NCBI GenBank assembly: GCA_031291415.1
Contig: JARLJB010000378.1
Coordinates: 1-37,164 of the forward strand
Direction: 5' to 3'
Origin: Telmatospirillum sp.
GTDB lineage: Bacteria; Pseudomonadota; Alphaproteobacteria; Rhodospirillales; Magnetospirillaceae
Length of the DNA stretch: 37,164 bases
A program made the position numbers and the translations under genes. Below are positions 27,644-36,018 of the stretch, one piece after another. Positions within the stretch are counted from its first letter, which is position 1, and every line of letters begins with the position of its first letter. The notes beneath the pieces were generated by a model that had not been told where the DNA came from, did not search any database, and saw nothing but the letters and a program-made list of their open reading frames with translations.

Positions 27644-28117
27644 TCAGGAACCGCCGCCAGGGCCGGACGCGTCGTCCTTGGCCTTCGAATTGAATTTGCC
27701 GATGTTGCCCAACAGCTGCTCAAGAACATTGAGGTCTCGGCCGGCGCTCGGGGTTTCCCGCGCCACCATCTGGACGTCCTTGCCGTTTTCCAGCGTCAGC
27801 TTCTTGATATCGCTGACAGTGCCGGTCCGGTCGAAATCGATGATGATGACCTGACGTTCCAGCTCTTCGGGTTTGAAGAAGGCGATCGTCTCGATCTTGC
27901 TGCTGATGTAATACCAGCGCTCGTCGCCGAACACGGCGGTACTGGCCGGCGTGCCGAGCAGGGCGGTCACGTCCTGTTTCGTGAAGCGTCCCGGCTTGAT
28001 CTCAGCCAAACGTTCCTGTGAGGGAAGATTTCCTCGCAGATCAACGACGGGGTCGCAGGCGGTCATGGCGCCAAGAAGCGCGACGAGGGAGAGAAAACGG
28101 ACGAATCTAGAATGCAT
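27644..28117 (-). CDS. bamE: Outer membrane assembly lipoprotein BamE
   Basis: SmpA/OmlA-family lipoprotein of the BAM complex that inserts beta-barrel proteins into the outer membrane. The protein has 157 residues. A signal peptide ends in a lipobox-like MTAC with Cys21 as the lipidated residue. The core has IKPGRFTKQDVTALLGTPAS and WYYISSKIE, the family signature. The C-terminal 40 residues are a low-complexity tail (ending in SGPGGGS) longer than in E. coli but common in alphaproteobacteria. It is divergent from the CBP3-like gene. Confidence 0.9.
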   Translation of the reverse strand: MHSRFVRFLSLVALLGAMTACDPVVDLRGNLPSQERLAEIKPGRFTKQDVTALLGTPASTAVFGDERWYYISSKIETIAFFKPEELERQVIIIDFDRTGTVSDIKKLTLENGKDVQMVARETPSAGRDLNVLEQLLGNIGKFNSKAKDDASGPGGGS

Positions 28118-28165
28118 CTTGCCCCGATGAGATCACGGTCGGTCCGTCGTTACACGAGCCACTCG

Positions 28166-28193
28166 TTGACGGGCCGACAGAACGGCCGATAGT
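28166..28193 (+). promoter_or_regulatory. Candidate promoter upstream of the CBP3-like gene
   Basis: TTGACG (28166-28171), a 16-base spacer and GATAGT (28188-28193, 4 of 6) form a reasonable promoter. A small dyad GTGCA/TGCAC follows at once. The leader to the chosen start would be about 138 bases. Confidence 0.4.
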
Positions 28194-28337
28194 GTGCAGA
28201 AAGTGCACTTCCCTTTACCCCATTGTCAATCGTCGCGGCGAGGTGGTTGGCAAGAGAGCTTCCCGGTCGTCGGTGAGCGGGCTATTTTGTCGGCGAACAT
28301 GCATGGTTTCATGGTTGCCAGAAGCGGAACGGTGAGA

Positions 28338-28886
28338 ATGGTTTTCAACACATTATTTTCCGGCCGCAAGGATGACGGGGCGGCCGGTGATCTCTACAAC
28401 GCCGCAGTGACGCAAGCCCGCCGTCCGGAGTTTTATCAGGAACTGGCGGTGCCCGACACCGTCGACGGTCGTTTTGACCTGTTGGCGCTGCATGTCTTTC
28501 TGCTGCTGCATCGGTTGGGACAGAGCGGCCGTCCGGCCAAAAGGCTGTCGCAGGCTGTATTTGATCTGATGTTTGCCGACATGGAGGCCAATCTCCGGGA
28601 GATGGGCGTGTCGGATCTGGCCGTCGGTGGTCGCGTGAAGACCATGGCGCAGGCCTTCTATGGCCGTATTTCGGCCTACGAGCCGGGATTGGACGACGCA
28701 GAGCGATTGCAGGAGGCGCTGTCGCGCAATCTTTATCGGGGCGTTGAAATGCGTCTTTCGGTGCTGGAGGCGATGGTCGGTTATGTTCAGGGGGAAGGCG
28801 TGGCGCTGGCGCGACAGCCGTTCGAAGAGCTGAAGGAGGGGCGGGTGACTTTCGGAGAACCTCCGTTATCGGGGGAGGCATCATGA
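28338..28886 (+). CDS. CBP3-like ubiquinol-cytochrome c chaperone family protein
   Basis: A 182-residue protein of the ubiquinol-cytochrome c chaperone (CBP3/UPF0174) family, in mitochondria needed for cytochrome b and complex III assembly. Marks are the helical ALHVFLLLHRLGQ, VFDLMFADMEANLREMGVSDLAVGGRV split over residues about 75-100, and AFYGRISAYEPGL. The ATG at 28338 gives the usual short start (MVFNTLF). Earlier in-frame ATGs at 28299 and 28311 are possible. Its stop overlaps the next gene by four bases, a pairing with DUF177 seen in other alphaproteobacteria. Confidence 0.85.
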   Translation: MVFNTLFSGRKDDGAAGDLYNAAVTQARRPEFYQELAVPDTVDGRFDLLALHVFLLLHRLGQSGRPAKRLSQAVFDLMFADMEANLREMGVSDLAVGGRVKTMAQAFYGRISAYEPGLDDAERLQEALSRNLYRGVEMRLSVLEAMVGYVQGEGVALARQPFEELKEGRVTFGEPPLSGEAS

Positions 28887-29407
28887 TTCCGTTGGAACTT
28901 TCGCGGCCTGTTCAGGTCGACCGTCTGGGCCATGAGGAACGGTCATACGATATAGAGGCTACCACCGATGAATGCGCCGCCCTGGCGCGGCGTTATGATA
29001 TCCTGGCGGTCGCCCGTCTTTCGGCGAGAGTGCGGCTGCGTCGTCTGCCGGGAGGCAAGCTGTTTCGACTGTCGGGGCGTTTCAGTGCCGACGTGTCGCA
29101 ATCTTGTGTGGTAACGTTGGCTCCGGTGCCGGCTCACCTTGAAGAAGAGTTCATCCTGATCTATACGATGGACCGGCCGGAGGAAGGCGACGAGGTCATC
29201 ATTGATCTCGACGCCGAAGATCCACCGGAAGTGATTGAGAACGGTGCCATCGACATCGGTGAAGCGGTTGCGGAGCATCTGGCTCTGGCCCTGGATCCGT
29301 TCCCTCGGGTGGACGGCGCGGTTTTTCATTACGACGAGGCCCCGCCGATCGAAGAGACACCCAAGGTAAACCCGTTTGCCACCTTGGCTTCTTTGAAAAA
29401 GAAATAG
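28883..29407 (+). CDS. yceD: DUF177 (YceD) family protein
   Basis: A 174-residue member of the DUF177/YceD family. It is usually encoded just before rpmF and linked to 23S rRNA or large-subunit biogenesis in plants and bacteria. It shows RLRRLPGGKLFRLSGRFSAD, a conserved Cys in SQSCVVTLAPV and the acidic DEVIIDLDAEDPPEVI stretch before a GEAVAEHLALALDPFPR motif. Its start overlaps the CBP3-like gene (ATGA). The order chaperone-yceD-rpmF-plsX-fabH supports the call. Confidence 0.88.
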   Translation: MIPLELSRPVQVDRLGHEERSYDIEATTDECAALARRYDILAVARLSARVRLRRLPGGKLFRLSGRFSADVSQSCVVTLAPVPAHLEEEFILIYTMDRPEEGDEVIIDLDAEDPPEVIENGAIDIGEAVAEHLALALDPFPRVDGAVFHYDEAPPIEETPKVNPFATLASLKKK

Positions 29408-29504
29408 GTGGGAAAGGCATCGTGGCGCCTTTTCTGTCACGGTGTTGCGAGATATGAACAAAAAATGCCGGATTAGGCTTGCCCCCATGGCGGATTTTCG
29501 TTAA

Positions 29505-29518
29505 GAAAGGCGCCTTTC
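29505..29518. promoter_or_regulatory. 14-bp perfect palindrome before rpmF
   Basis: GAAAGGCGCCTTTC is a complete palindrome 32 bases upstream of the rpmF ATG. A partial copy (GGCGCCTTTT) occurs at about 29424-29433, and a related split inverted repeat is in the lepB leader. It could be an operator for the rpmF-plsX-fabH genes or an RNA stem. Confidence 0.5.
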
Positions 29519-29550
29519 CGCGTTTGCCCTTAGGCAGTGAGTTAAAGACA

Positions 29551-29739
29551 ATGGCTGTCCCGAAGAAAAAGACCTCTAAATCCCGTCGCAACATGCGTCG
29601 GTCGCATCACGCTCTCAAGGCTGTTGGCCATGTTGAGTGCCCGAACTGCGGTGAGCCCAAGCTCCCCCATCATGTGTGTGGCTCCTGTGGCCACTATGAT
29701 GGGCGCGAAGTGGTTGCCGAGTCCGGAGCCGCCGCTTAA
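29551..29739 (+). CDS. rpmF: 50S ribosomal protein L32
   Basis: A 62-residue large-subunit protein. The start [17 protein letters not shown] and the four-cysteine zinc motif CPNC...CGSC are diagnostic. ATG 29551 is the family start; the open frame extends upstream but only this start fits. No strong Shine-Dalgarno is visible (GTTAAAGACA precedes it). It lies 143 bases after yceD and 36 before plsX. Confidence 0.97.
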   Translation: MAVPKKKTSKSRRNMRRSHHALKAVGHVECPNCGEPKLPHHVCGSCGHYDGREVVAESGAAA

Positions 29740-29775
29740 CATCGCTTGCAGTTTCGGCTTCCGAGGATAGCGGCA

Positions 29776-30825
29776 TTGACAGGGCGCCTGACGATATCAC
29801 TGGACGCCATGGGAGGCGACAAAGCCCCCGAGGTGGTTGTCCAGGGCGTGCAGATTGCGCATACTCGCTTGCCGCACGTCGACTTTTTGTTGTTCGGAAA
29901 CGAGGCGCAACTCCAGCCGTTGCTGGATAAAGCGCCCGAGCTCAAGGATTGTTGTCAGATCCGTCACACCGAGTTTCTGGTGCGCGGCGAAGACAAGCCA
30001 TCGCAGGTGTTACGCCAGGGCCGGCAAACCAGCATGTGGCTGGCTGTCGATGCCGTGGCGCGCGGCGAGGCGGCAGGTGTCGTTTCGGCCGGCAACACCG
30101 GCGCCCTGATGGCGATTTCCAAGTATGTGCTTCGCATGCTGCCGGGAATCGACCGTCCGGCTATCGCCGGTTTCTTTCCGACCGCGCGCGGCGAGAGCGT
30201 CATGCTCGATCTTGGTGCCAATGTCGATTGCGACGCCAACAATCTGGTCGAATTTGCCGTGATGGGCGATGTCTTCGCCCGTATCGTTCTCGGCATCGAG
30301 CATCCGACGGTTGGACTGCTGAACGTCGGCTCGGAGGAACTGAAAGGCAATGACTCGGTCAGGACGGCTGCGTCGATCCTGCGCCAGGGTAATCTGCCCC
30401 TTTCTTTTCATGGCTTCGTCGAAGGCAACGATATCGCCGGTGGTGCGGTGGACGTGGTGGTGAGCGATGGCTTTACCGGCAATATCGCGCTGAAAAGCGC
30501 CGAAGGCTTGGCCAGACTCTACACTCGATTCCTGCGGGATGCGTTTTCCAGCTCGTGGTTGGCGAGAATTGGCTATCTGTTGGCCCGTTCGGCGCTGATC
30601 AAAGTCAAGCTGCGGACGGATCCGCGGCGATATAACGGCGCCATGTTCCTTGGCCTCAACGGCATTGCTGTGAAAAGCCATGGCGGTACCGATGCGGTTG
30701 GCTTTGCCAATGCCATTGGTGTCGCCGTCGAGCTGGTTGCGCATGGCTTCAACGAGCGCATCAAGCAGGAATTGGAACGCCTTAAGGCAGTCGAAGATCA
30801 ACCGGCGCAGGCGGCGGCTATCTGA
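29776..30825 (+). CDS. plsX: Phosphate acyltransferase PlsX
   Basis: Makes acyl-phosphate from acyl-ACP for the PlsY step of phospholipid synthesis. It is a peripheral membrane enzyme of 349 residues from the TTG at 29776, preceded by GAGGA at a spacing of nine. Marks are [33 protein letters not shown]-like (here [16 protein letters not shown]) and [14 protein letters not shown]. An earlier TTG (29746) lacks a ribosome binding site. It overlaps fabH by one base (TGATG). Confidence 0.95.
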   Translation: MTGRLTISLDAMGGDKAPEVVVQGVQIAHTRLPHVDFLLFGNEAQLQPLLDKAPELKDCCQIRHTEFLVRGEDKPSQVLRQGRQTSMWLAVDAVARGEAAGVVSAGNTGALMAISKYVLRMLPGIDRPAIAGFFPTARGESVMLDLGANVDCDANNLVEFAVMGDVFARIVLGIEHPTVGLLNVGSEELKGNDSVRTAASILRQGNLPLSFHGFVEGNDIAGGAVDVVVSDGFTGNIALKSAEGLARLYTRFLRDAFSSSWLARIGYLLARSALIKVKLRTDPRRYNGAMFLGLNGIAVKSHGGTDAVGFANAIGVAVELVAHGFNERIKQELERLKAVEDQPAQAAAI

Positions 30826-31802
30826 TGAGTATGTTGCGGTCTCGTATCGTCGGCGTCGGCGGCTATTTGCCTGAACGCATCCTCACCAACAGTGAACTCG
30901 CCCAGCAGGTCGATACCAACGACTCCTGGATTATCGAGCGGACCGGTATTCGCGAGCGTCATATCGCCGATCCGTCCGAACGGACCTCGGATCTTGCCAT
31001 TCGGGCGGCGGAACGTGCCTTGGCCAATGCCGGGTTGAGCGGTCAGAACATCGATCTGATCGTGTTGGCGACGGCGACACCGGATAATACTTTCCCGGCA
31101 ACGGCGACCCGCGTCCAGGCTGCCATCGGCATGACCCACGGGGCGGCATTCGACGTGCAGGCGGTCTGTTCCGGATTCATCTATGCCCTGACGGTTGCCG
31201 ACAATTTCATCAAGGCGGGACAAGTCAAGACGGCACTGGTCATCGGTGCCGAGACTTTTTCACGTATTCTCGACTGGACGGACCGCGCCACCTGCGTTCT
31301 GTTCGGTGACGGTGCCGGCGCCGTGGTTCTCCGGGCGGAAGAAGGACAAGGTGGCAATGCCGACAACGGCATCTTGTCGACGCATCTCCATTCGGACGGG
31401 CGCCATTACAAGCTTCTGCACGTGGATGGCGGTCCATCAAGCACCCAGACCGTTGGGCATCTGCGGATGGAGGGGCGCGAGGTGTTTCGTCACGCCGTGG
31501 TCAATTTGGCCGCGGTGGTTCAGGAAGCGCTTGCCGCCAACGATCTGACGGCGACCGATCTCGACTGGGTGGTGCCGCATCAAGCCAACAAGCGGATTAT
31601 CGAGGGAACTGCCCGCAAACTCGGGCTCAGTCTCGACCGTGTGGTGATGAGTGTCGACCGTCACGCCAATACCTCGGCCGCTTCTGTGCCGCTCGCCCTG
31701 GCCGAGGCCGTGGGCGATGGTCGGATCAAGGCTGGACAGTTGGTTCTGCTTGAGGCGATGGGGGGCGGCTTCACCTGGGGCGCCGCTCTGGTCCGCTTCT
31801 AG
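30825..31802 (+). CDS. fabH: Beta-ketoacyl-ACP synthase III
   Basis: Starts type II fatty acid synthesis by condensing acetyl-CoA with malonyl-ACP. The protein has 325 residues. The catalytic triad is visible: Cys115 (DVQAVCSGF), His252 ([10 protein letters not shown]) and Asn282 (HANTSAAS). The start overlaps the plsX stop (TGATG). The plsX-fabH coupling is typical, linking fatty acid initiation to phospholipid synthesis. Confidence 0.97.
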   Translation: MSMLRSRIVGVGGYLPERILTNSELAQQVDTNDSWIIERTGIRERHIADPSERTSDLAIRAAERALANAGLSGQNIDLIVLATATPDNTFPATATRVQAAIGMTHGAAFDVQAVCSGFIYALTVADNFIKAGQVKTALVIGAETFSRILDWTDRATCVLFGDGAGAVVLRAEEGQGGNADNGILSTHLHSDGRHYKLLHVDGGPSSTQTVGHLRMEGREVFRHAVVNLAAVVQEALAANDLTATDLDWVVPHQANKRIIEGTARKLGLSLDRVVMSVDRHANTSAASVPLALAEAVGDGRIKAGQLVLLEAMGGGFTWGAALVRF

Positions 31803-31860
31803 ATCGTTCTTCGTACCAGCTTTTCCGAACGTTGCAACGAACTCTTCCATCCCTTTGATA

Positions 31861-31889
31861 TTGACGGATTTCTTTCGACAGGGTACCGT
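31861..31889 (+). promoter_or_regulatory. Candidate promoter of ihfA-merR
   Basis: TTGACG (31861-31866), 17 bases, then TACCGT (31884-31889, 3 of 6) lie in the 115-base gap after fabH. Transcription would start about 20 bases before the ihfA ATG. Confidence 0.45.
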
Positions 31890-31917
31890 CACGGCGTAAT
31901 TTGCTGGGGTGTTCGGG

Positions 31918-32247
31918 ATGACGGAACGAACGATTACGCGTGCTGAACTGAGCGAAGCGGTCTACCAAGAGGTTGGACTGTCGCGCAATGAGTCCGCCGA
32001 TTTGCTGGAGCTGGTGCTCAGCGAGATTTCCAATGCTTTGGCGCAAGGCGAAGCGGTGAAGATTTCATCGTTTGGCAGTTTCTCCGTGCGCTCGAAAGGC
32101 CAGAGACTGGGGCGTAATCCCAAAACGGGCGAGGAAGTGCCGATCATGCCACGCAAGGTCATGGTCTTCCGTCCGTCGCAGTTGCTGAAAAACCGCATCA
32201 ACCACGGCCACGCCAAAGCGGCGCCCGGTCGTAAGACAACGACGTGA
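31918..32247 (+). CDS. ihfA: Integration host factor subunit alpha
   Basis: DNA-bending protein that works as a heterodimer with IhfB; 109 residues. It begins [25 protein letters not shown] and contains the DNA-contacting beta arm [15 protein letters not shown] 31918 matches relatives; the in-frame GTG at 31909 is less likely. IHF commonly assists sigma-54 promoters, of which two candidates are in this window. It overlaps the next gene by four bases (GTGA). Confidence 0.96.
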   Translation: MTERTITRAELSEAVYQEVGLSRNESADLLELVLSEISNALAQGEAVKISSFGSFSVRSKGQRLGRNPKTGEEVPIMPRKVMVFRPSQLLKNRINHGHAKAAPGRKTTT

Positions 32248-32771
32248 TTGAGACTGAAGACAGCGAAACCCCGGGACTGCGTAGGCCGGTCAAGTCCGAG
32301 GCGGCCTTCCGGACAATAAGCGAGGTCTCTGAAGATCTCGAGGTGCCTCAGCACGTCCTGAGATTCTGGGAAAGCAAGTTTTCCCAAATCAAGCCTCTGA
32401 AGCGCGGCGGTGGCCGCCGCTATTATCGTCCCGAAGATCTGCAGCTATTGAAGCGCATTCGGGATCTTCTTTATAAAGACGGATACACCATTCGTGGCGT
32501 GCAGAAATTGCTGCGTGAAACGTCGCGTGGCCACAGTGTCGCCGACGGCGACATGCCAAAGACGGCTACGGATGTTACTCCGTTGGCGGCCGCTCCCGAG
32601 ATGCCGGAGCCGCCTCCCGATGAACCGGCCGCAGAACCAGACCCGGACGCGCCGGTAGACGAACCCTTGGCCGTATCGGACGACGAACCGAAGTCGCTTC
32701 GCGGCGAACTGCAGATCCTTTTGGCTGAGCTTGAGGATTTGCGGGCTTTTTTGGTGCGTTCCCGAAGCTAG
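32244..32771 (+). CDS. MerR-family regulator linked to ihfA
   Basis: A 175-residue protein with an N-terminal MerR-type winged helix ([23 protein letters not shown], residues about 24-46, then [15 protein letters not shown]). After it comes a Pro/Glu/Asp-rich linker (residues about 105-150) and a short C-terminal helix. There are no metal-binding cysteines. The ihfA-merR pair is a standard proteobacterial arrangement, but the role of this regulator is not known to me. The start is GTG, overlapping the ihfA stop. Confidence 0.92.
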   Translation: MIETEDSETPGLRRPVKSEAAFRTISEVSEDLEVPQHVLRFWESKFSQIKPLKRGGGRRYYRPEDLQLLKRIRDLLYKDGYTIRGVQKLLRETSRGHSVADGDMPKTATDVTPLAAAPEMPEPPPDEPAAEPDPDAPVDEPLAVSDDEPKSLRGELQILLAELEDLRAFLVRSRS

Positions 32772-32808
32772 TGAAAGCGAGAGTCCGGCGTTTTTCCTGA
32801 TTTTCTCG

Positions 32809-33846
32809 TCATTCCGGCTGGGAAATCCTGGTCTTCTCGGCTCCTCCAATCAATCCATGCTTGGTCAATTGGTTTCGCAACTGGTGATATGTCATCCCCA
32901 GGAACGCTGCCGTTCGCTTTTGGTGATGGCCGTTGGCGACAAGCGCTTGTTCCAAAAGATCGCGTTCGACGCCGGCGACATAGGAGACGAAATCGAACGG
33001 CCCCTCGGGCGCCTGGCATTTGTCCCGGGAGGAAGAGGGTGCGCTGGGCGCGGTTTGCGGCCGCCAAGGCGAGACAAAGGGATCGAGCGTGATGTCGCTC
33101 ACTTTGCGTCCCGGTTCGGCTCGATAGACGGCTCGCTCGACGACATTCTTCAGTTCGCGGACGTTGCCGGGCCAGGCATGGTTTTCGAGGGTCGTCAACG
33201 CCGCTTGCGTAAACCCGGGAAACATGTCGCGTCCCAGTTCTCTGGTCATCTGGACGGCAATATGTTCGGCCAGAAGCGTGATGTCGTCCAGACGTTCGCG
33301 TAAGGGGGGCAGGGTGATGACATCGAAAGCCAGGCGATCGAGCAGGTCGGCGCGAAATCTCCCCCGGGCGGCCAATGTCGGGAGATCCTCGTTGGTCGCC
33401 GCCACCAGCCGGACATCCGTTTCCACGGTCTCGCTGCCCCCGACGCGCTCGAAGGTGCCATATTCGACGACACGAAGGATGGTTTCCTGGACGGTCATCG
33501 GGGCGTTGGCAATCTCGTCGAGGAACAGCGTGCCGTGGTTGGCCAGCTCAAATCTCCCCAGACGACGGCGTTGCGCTCCGGTAAAGGCGCCGGCTTCATG
33601 ACCGAATAATTCGGTTTCCAGCAGGCTGTCATTCAACCCGCCGCAGTTCAGCTTGATGAAGGGCTGATTCCAGCGTTGCGACAGGTAATGCAGACGCGCC
33701 GCGATCAATTCCTTGCCGGTTCCACGTTCGCCGACCAGCAGGACCGGGCGGGCGAGGGGCGCAACGCGCGATATTGCCCCCATGACGGCATGGAATTGCA
33801 GGCTTCGACCGATCGGGGTCGGAGCATCCGGAGGTGCCAGCGCCAT
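32809..33846 (-). CDS. pspF: Psp operon transcriptional activator PspF
   Basis: Sigma-54 activator of the AAA+ type with no receiver domain, 345 residues. Walker A is GERGTGKE (residues 39-46), the sigma-54-contact loop is GAFTGA (86-91), and the C-terminus has a Fis-like helix-turn-helix (TAAFLGMTYHQLRNQL). PspF is held inactive by PspA until the membrane is stressed. It is divergent from pspABC, as in other Psp loci, and converges on merR. Confidence 0.94.
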   Translation of the reverse strand: MALAPPDAPTPIGRSLQFHAVMGAISRVAPLARPVLLVGERGTGKELIAARLHYLSQRWNQPFIKLNCGGLNDSLLETELFGHEAGAFTGAQRRRLGRFELANHGTLFLDEIANAPMTVQETILRVVEYGTFERVGGSETVETDVRLVAATNEDLPTLAARGRFRADLLDRLAFDVITLPPLRERLDDITLLAEHIAVQMTRELGRDMFPGFTQAALTTLENHAWPGNVRELKNVVERAVYRAEPGRKVSDITLDPFVSPWRPQTAPSAPSSSRDKCQAPEGPFDFVSYVAGVERDLLEQALVANGHHQKRTAAFLGMTYHQLRNQLTKHGLIGGAEKTRISQPE

Positions 33847-33884
33847 GAACAGTTGTCCCTAGAGGTAGCGGAAAGGGGTAAATA

Positions 33885-33901
33885 TTAGCCGTAAACGCTA
33901 A
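33885..33901. promoter_or_regulatory. Candidate PspF enhancer site
   Basis: The dyad TTAGC (33885-33889) / GCTAA (33897-33901), seven bases apart, lies about 80-95 bases upstream of the sigma-54 core, the distance expected of an activator binding site. It is also 39 bases before the pspF start, so it could mediate autoregulation. Confidence 0.35.
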
Positions 33902-33979
33902 GATGGGCAACGGGGACTTCCCGGAGCTTTGCCAATATATAGCAAAATCAGTTGGATAGAGATGCGCGTTAAGCTGGCA

Positions 33980-33994
33980 TGGTTTGTGAAATGC
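33980..33994 (+). promoter_or_regulatory. Candidate sigma-54 promoter of pspABC
   Basis: TGGTTTGTGAAATGC has the invariant GG (33981-33982) and GC (33993-33994) exactly ten bases apart, with T before GG and TGC at the -12 element. The -24 element is imperfect (TGGTTT instead of TGGCAC). Its place beside pspF strengthens it. Transcription would start near 34006. Confidence 0.55.
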
Positions 33995-34041
33995 TGATGA
34001 TGTCTCGCAAGGGGCGAGGCGTCGAACGAGGGAGCTTTTTC

Positions 34042-34716
34042 ATGGGCGTCTTTTCGCGCATCAGCGACATCATCAATTCCAATATCAACGCCATCCTCGA
34101 CCGTGCCCAGGATCCGGAAAAGATCATTCGCATGATCATTCAGGAGATGGAGGACACGCTGGTTGAGGTCCGCTCCTCGGCCGTCAAAACCATTGCCGAA
34201 ATGAAGGAGTTGGACCGCAAAATCTCTACCGTGCACAAGGATATTGCGGAGTGGCAAGGCAAGGCCGAATTTGCCCTGACGAAGGGGCGCGAGGATTTGG
34301 CCAAAAGCGCCTTGCAGGTGAAGGCCAGACTGCAGAACGAACTGGTGGTGCTTGAACACCGGCATGGCGAGATCGATGCCGGCTTGGCCAAGCAGAGTGA
34401 AGACGTCGCCGCTTTACAGCAGAAGCTCGCGGACGCCAAGTCCCGCGAGGCGACAATGGTCGCCAGGACCAAGACGGCGGCCAATCGTCTGAAACTGCGC
34501 GGTGCGATGTATGATGAGCGTGTTACCGACGCCTTCAGCCGCTTCGAACAGGTCGAACGCAGTCTGGACGAGTTGGAAGGCAAGGTTGAAGTCTATGATT
34601 GGGTGAAACCGAAGGGGGTTGCTGAAGAGTTGGCGGATCTGGAAGCCGATCACCAGGTCGAGAGCGAACTGGCTGCCCTGAAAGCCAAGTTGTCCGGAAA
34701 CGGCGAGACGCGTTAA
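34042..34716 (+). CDS. pspA: Phage shock protein A
   Basis: Coiled-coil ESCRT-III-like protein that binds stressed inner membrane and inhibits PspF; 224 residues. It begins MGVFSRISDIINSNINAILDRA with the family motif DPEKIIRMIIQEMEDTL, followed by long helices. ATG 34042 follows GAGGGAGC; the frame is open from 33979, through the sigma-54 promoter, and that part is not coding. Confidence 0.96.
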   Translation: MGVFSRISDIINSNINAILDRAQDPEKIIRMIIQEMEDTLVEVRSSAVKTIAEMKELDRKISTVHKDIAEWQGKAEFALTKGREDLAKSALQVKARLQNELVVLEHRHGEIDAGLAKQSEDVAALQQKLADAKSREATMVARTKTAANRLKLRGAMYDERVTDAFSRFEQVERSLDELEGKVEVYDWVKPKGVAEELADLEADHQVESELAALKAKLSGNGETR

Positions 34717-34744
34717 GATTCGGCGAAAAGAAGGAGTGCCCGCA

Positions 34745-34975
34745 ATGGGTTGGAGTGGTCATTTCACGGGCGTTCTGATCGTCGCGATCGTCGTCCTTGG
34801 TCCGATGTGGCTGCATTATCATTACCGGGCCCGTGGATCTGTCGACCCCGGCGCCGGCGATTTGAGGCGAAAGCTCGACGAACTTACCGATCTGGCTGTC
34901 CGTATGCAGACGCGAATCGAAGCCTTGGAACGACTCCTCGATGTCAGTTCCGCCAAAGGGAGGCAAGAACCATGA
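34745..34975 (+). CDS. pspB: Phage shock protein B
   Basis: A 76-residue inner-membrane protein with one N-terminal helix (about residues 7-24) and a cytoplasmic amphipathic coiled coil (LRRKLDELTDLAVRMQTRIEAL). PspB and PspC relay envelope damage to PspA. ATG 34745 follows AAGGAG at eight bases. It overlaps pspC by four bases. Confidence 0.9.
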   Translation: MGWSGHFTGVLIVAIVVLGPMWLHYHYRARGSVDPGAGDLRRKLDELTDLAVRMQTRIEALERLLDVSSAKGRQEP

Positions 34976-35382
34976 GCAAGGGCTTCGGCTGGTGGCCGGG
35001 ATTTCCATCCGATCTTTATCGGGATCCCGATCATGGGAAGGTTGCCGGCGTCTGCGCGGGGCTTGGCGCCTATTTTCAGGTGCGGCCGAAGTTCATTCGA
35101 CTGGCATTTATTCTCGGATCGGTTTTCGGTTTGTTCATTCCCCTTGTCCTGGCCTATGTGCTGCTGACGGTATTGTTACCGCCGCAGTCCGGGATTTCGC
35201 CGGCGGCCGAGCAGGCGGGTAGCCGCGTCGGCGGATCCTCGGGACTCTGGGGAGATGAGGCCGGCTCGCGTATCGATCGGCTGACGGAACGATTCCGCTC
35301 CTTGGATCGACGGCTTGCATCCATGGAGGCACAGGTAACATCGGATGAATTTCTGCTGCGTCAGAAATTCCGGGAGTTGTAA
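34972..35382 (+). CDS. pspC: Phage shock protein C
   Basis: A 136-residue PspC-domain protein. The motif KVAGVCAGLGAYFQV (residues about 23-37) precedes a membrane helix (IRLAFILGSVFGLFIPLVLAYVL, split across residues about 42-64). A C-terminal helical part (RIDRLTERFRSLDRRLASMEAQV) resembles a leucine-zipper segment. Coupled to pspB by ATGA. Confidence 0.93.
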   Translation: MSKGFGWWPGFPSDLYRDPDHGKVAGVCAGLGAYFQVRPKFIRLAFILGSVFGLFIPLVLAYVLLTVLLPPQSGISPAAEQAGSRVGGSSGLWGDEAGSRIDRLTERFRSLDRRLASMEAQVTSDEFLLRQKFREL

Positions 35383-35417
35383 AGGCGGATGGACGGCGAT
35401 TTTCCCACTTTCGGCGG

Positions 35418-35446
35418 TTGCGTTCACCTGCCGAGGTGGTTATAGT
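35418..35446 (+). promoter_or_regulatory. Promoter of tRNA-Pro
   Basis: TTGCGT (35418-35423), 17 bases and TATAGT (35441-35446, 5 of 6) make a good sigma-70 promoter about 31 bases before the mature tRNA. Confidence 0.7.
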
Positions 35447-35452
35447 CCGCCT

Positions 35453-35470
35453 CCTCCCGTCCGCGGGAGG
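35453..35470 (+). other. Hairpin in the tRNA 5' leader
   Basis: CCTCCCG/CGGGAGG forms a perfect 7-bp stem with a 4-base loop just before the tRNA. It probably folds in the precursor, where it may shape RNase P access. Confidence 0.45.
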
Positions 35471-35476
35471 CTCGGT

Positions 35477-35553
35477 CGGAGCGTAGCGCAGTCCGGTAGC
35501 GCATCAGTCTGGGGGACTGGGGGTCGTGGGTTCGAATCCCGCCGCTCCGACCA
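35477..35553 (+). tRNA. tRNA-Pro (anticodon GGG)
   Basis: A 77-base cloverleaf with acceptor arms CGGAGCG/CGCTCCG, anticodon loop CTGGGGG (anticodon GGG), T-loop GGTTCGAATCC and encoded CCA. It reads proline codons CCC/CCU. Confidence 0.97.
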
Positions 35554-35584
35554 ATTTACCCAAGAAAATAAGTCAGATACGAGC

Positions 35585-35615
35585 AAGGCCCGGACATCGA
35601 TCCGGGCCTTTCGTT
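35585..35615 (+). terminator. Terminator after tRNA-Pro
   Basis: AAGGCCCGGA/TCCGGGCCTT form a 10-bp stem with a 6-base loop, followed by TCGTTTT. It lies about 30 bases after the tRNA. Confidence 0.85.
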
Positions 35616-35660
35616 TTCGTCTCAGTCCGCGCTGTCCCTGGACCTCACTCGCATGCCCGG

Positions 35661-35897
35661 CTACGCCTTTCGCCGAAACAAAGGGTTCTGCCGCTCCCTC
35701 ATGGCATAGATGCGGGCGATCTCGGTCCTTCCGACTGAATCGGCGAGGGTGCCAATGCCATAGACATCATAGCCGTCATCGAGCATGCGACAGGCCGCGT
35801 CGATGGCCCGCTCTGGGGTTGGATGCATTTCAATGCCATCCTTGCCATCTTTCCGATATTGGACATGCCATTGCTCGGAGATCGAAAGCCCGTTCAT
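35661..35897 (-). CDS. Small protein of unknown function
   Basis: A 78-residue protein I do not recognise. It reads like a real soluble domain (WHVQYRKDGKDGIEMHPTPERA, then ACRMLDDGYDVYGIGTL and EIARIYAMRE), with alternating strands and helices. AAGGA lies eight bases before the ATG. It is divergent from the pentapeptide-repeat gene, with a palindrome between them. Confidence 0.65.
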   Translation of the reverse strand: MNGLSISEQWHVQYRKDGKDGIEMHPTPERAIDAACRMLDDGYDVYGIGTLADSVGRTEIARIYAMRERQNPLFRRKA

Positions 35898-35941
35898 TGT
35901 TTTCCTTGATGGATGCCACCGGTTACCCTAGGACACGCATA

Positions 35942-35955
35942 TTTGCATGTGCAAA
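35942..35955. promoter_or_regulatory. Operator-like palindrome
   Basis: TTTGCA-TG-TGCAAA is a perfect 6-bp-arm palindrome in the divergent gap, 45 bases from one start codon and 64 from the other. It could bind a regulator of either gene. Confidence 0.35.
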
Positions 35956-36018
35956 CCGCTTTGGATGTCCTCGTTTGGGGATGGGTATGGAAATATCGAC
36001 ACTCTCGGAGTCAGGCCG

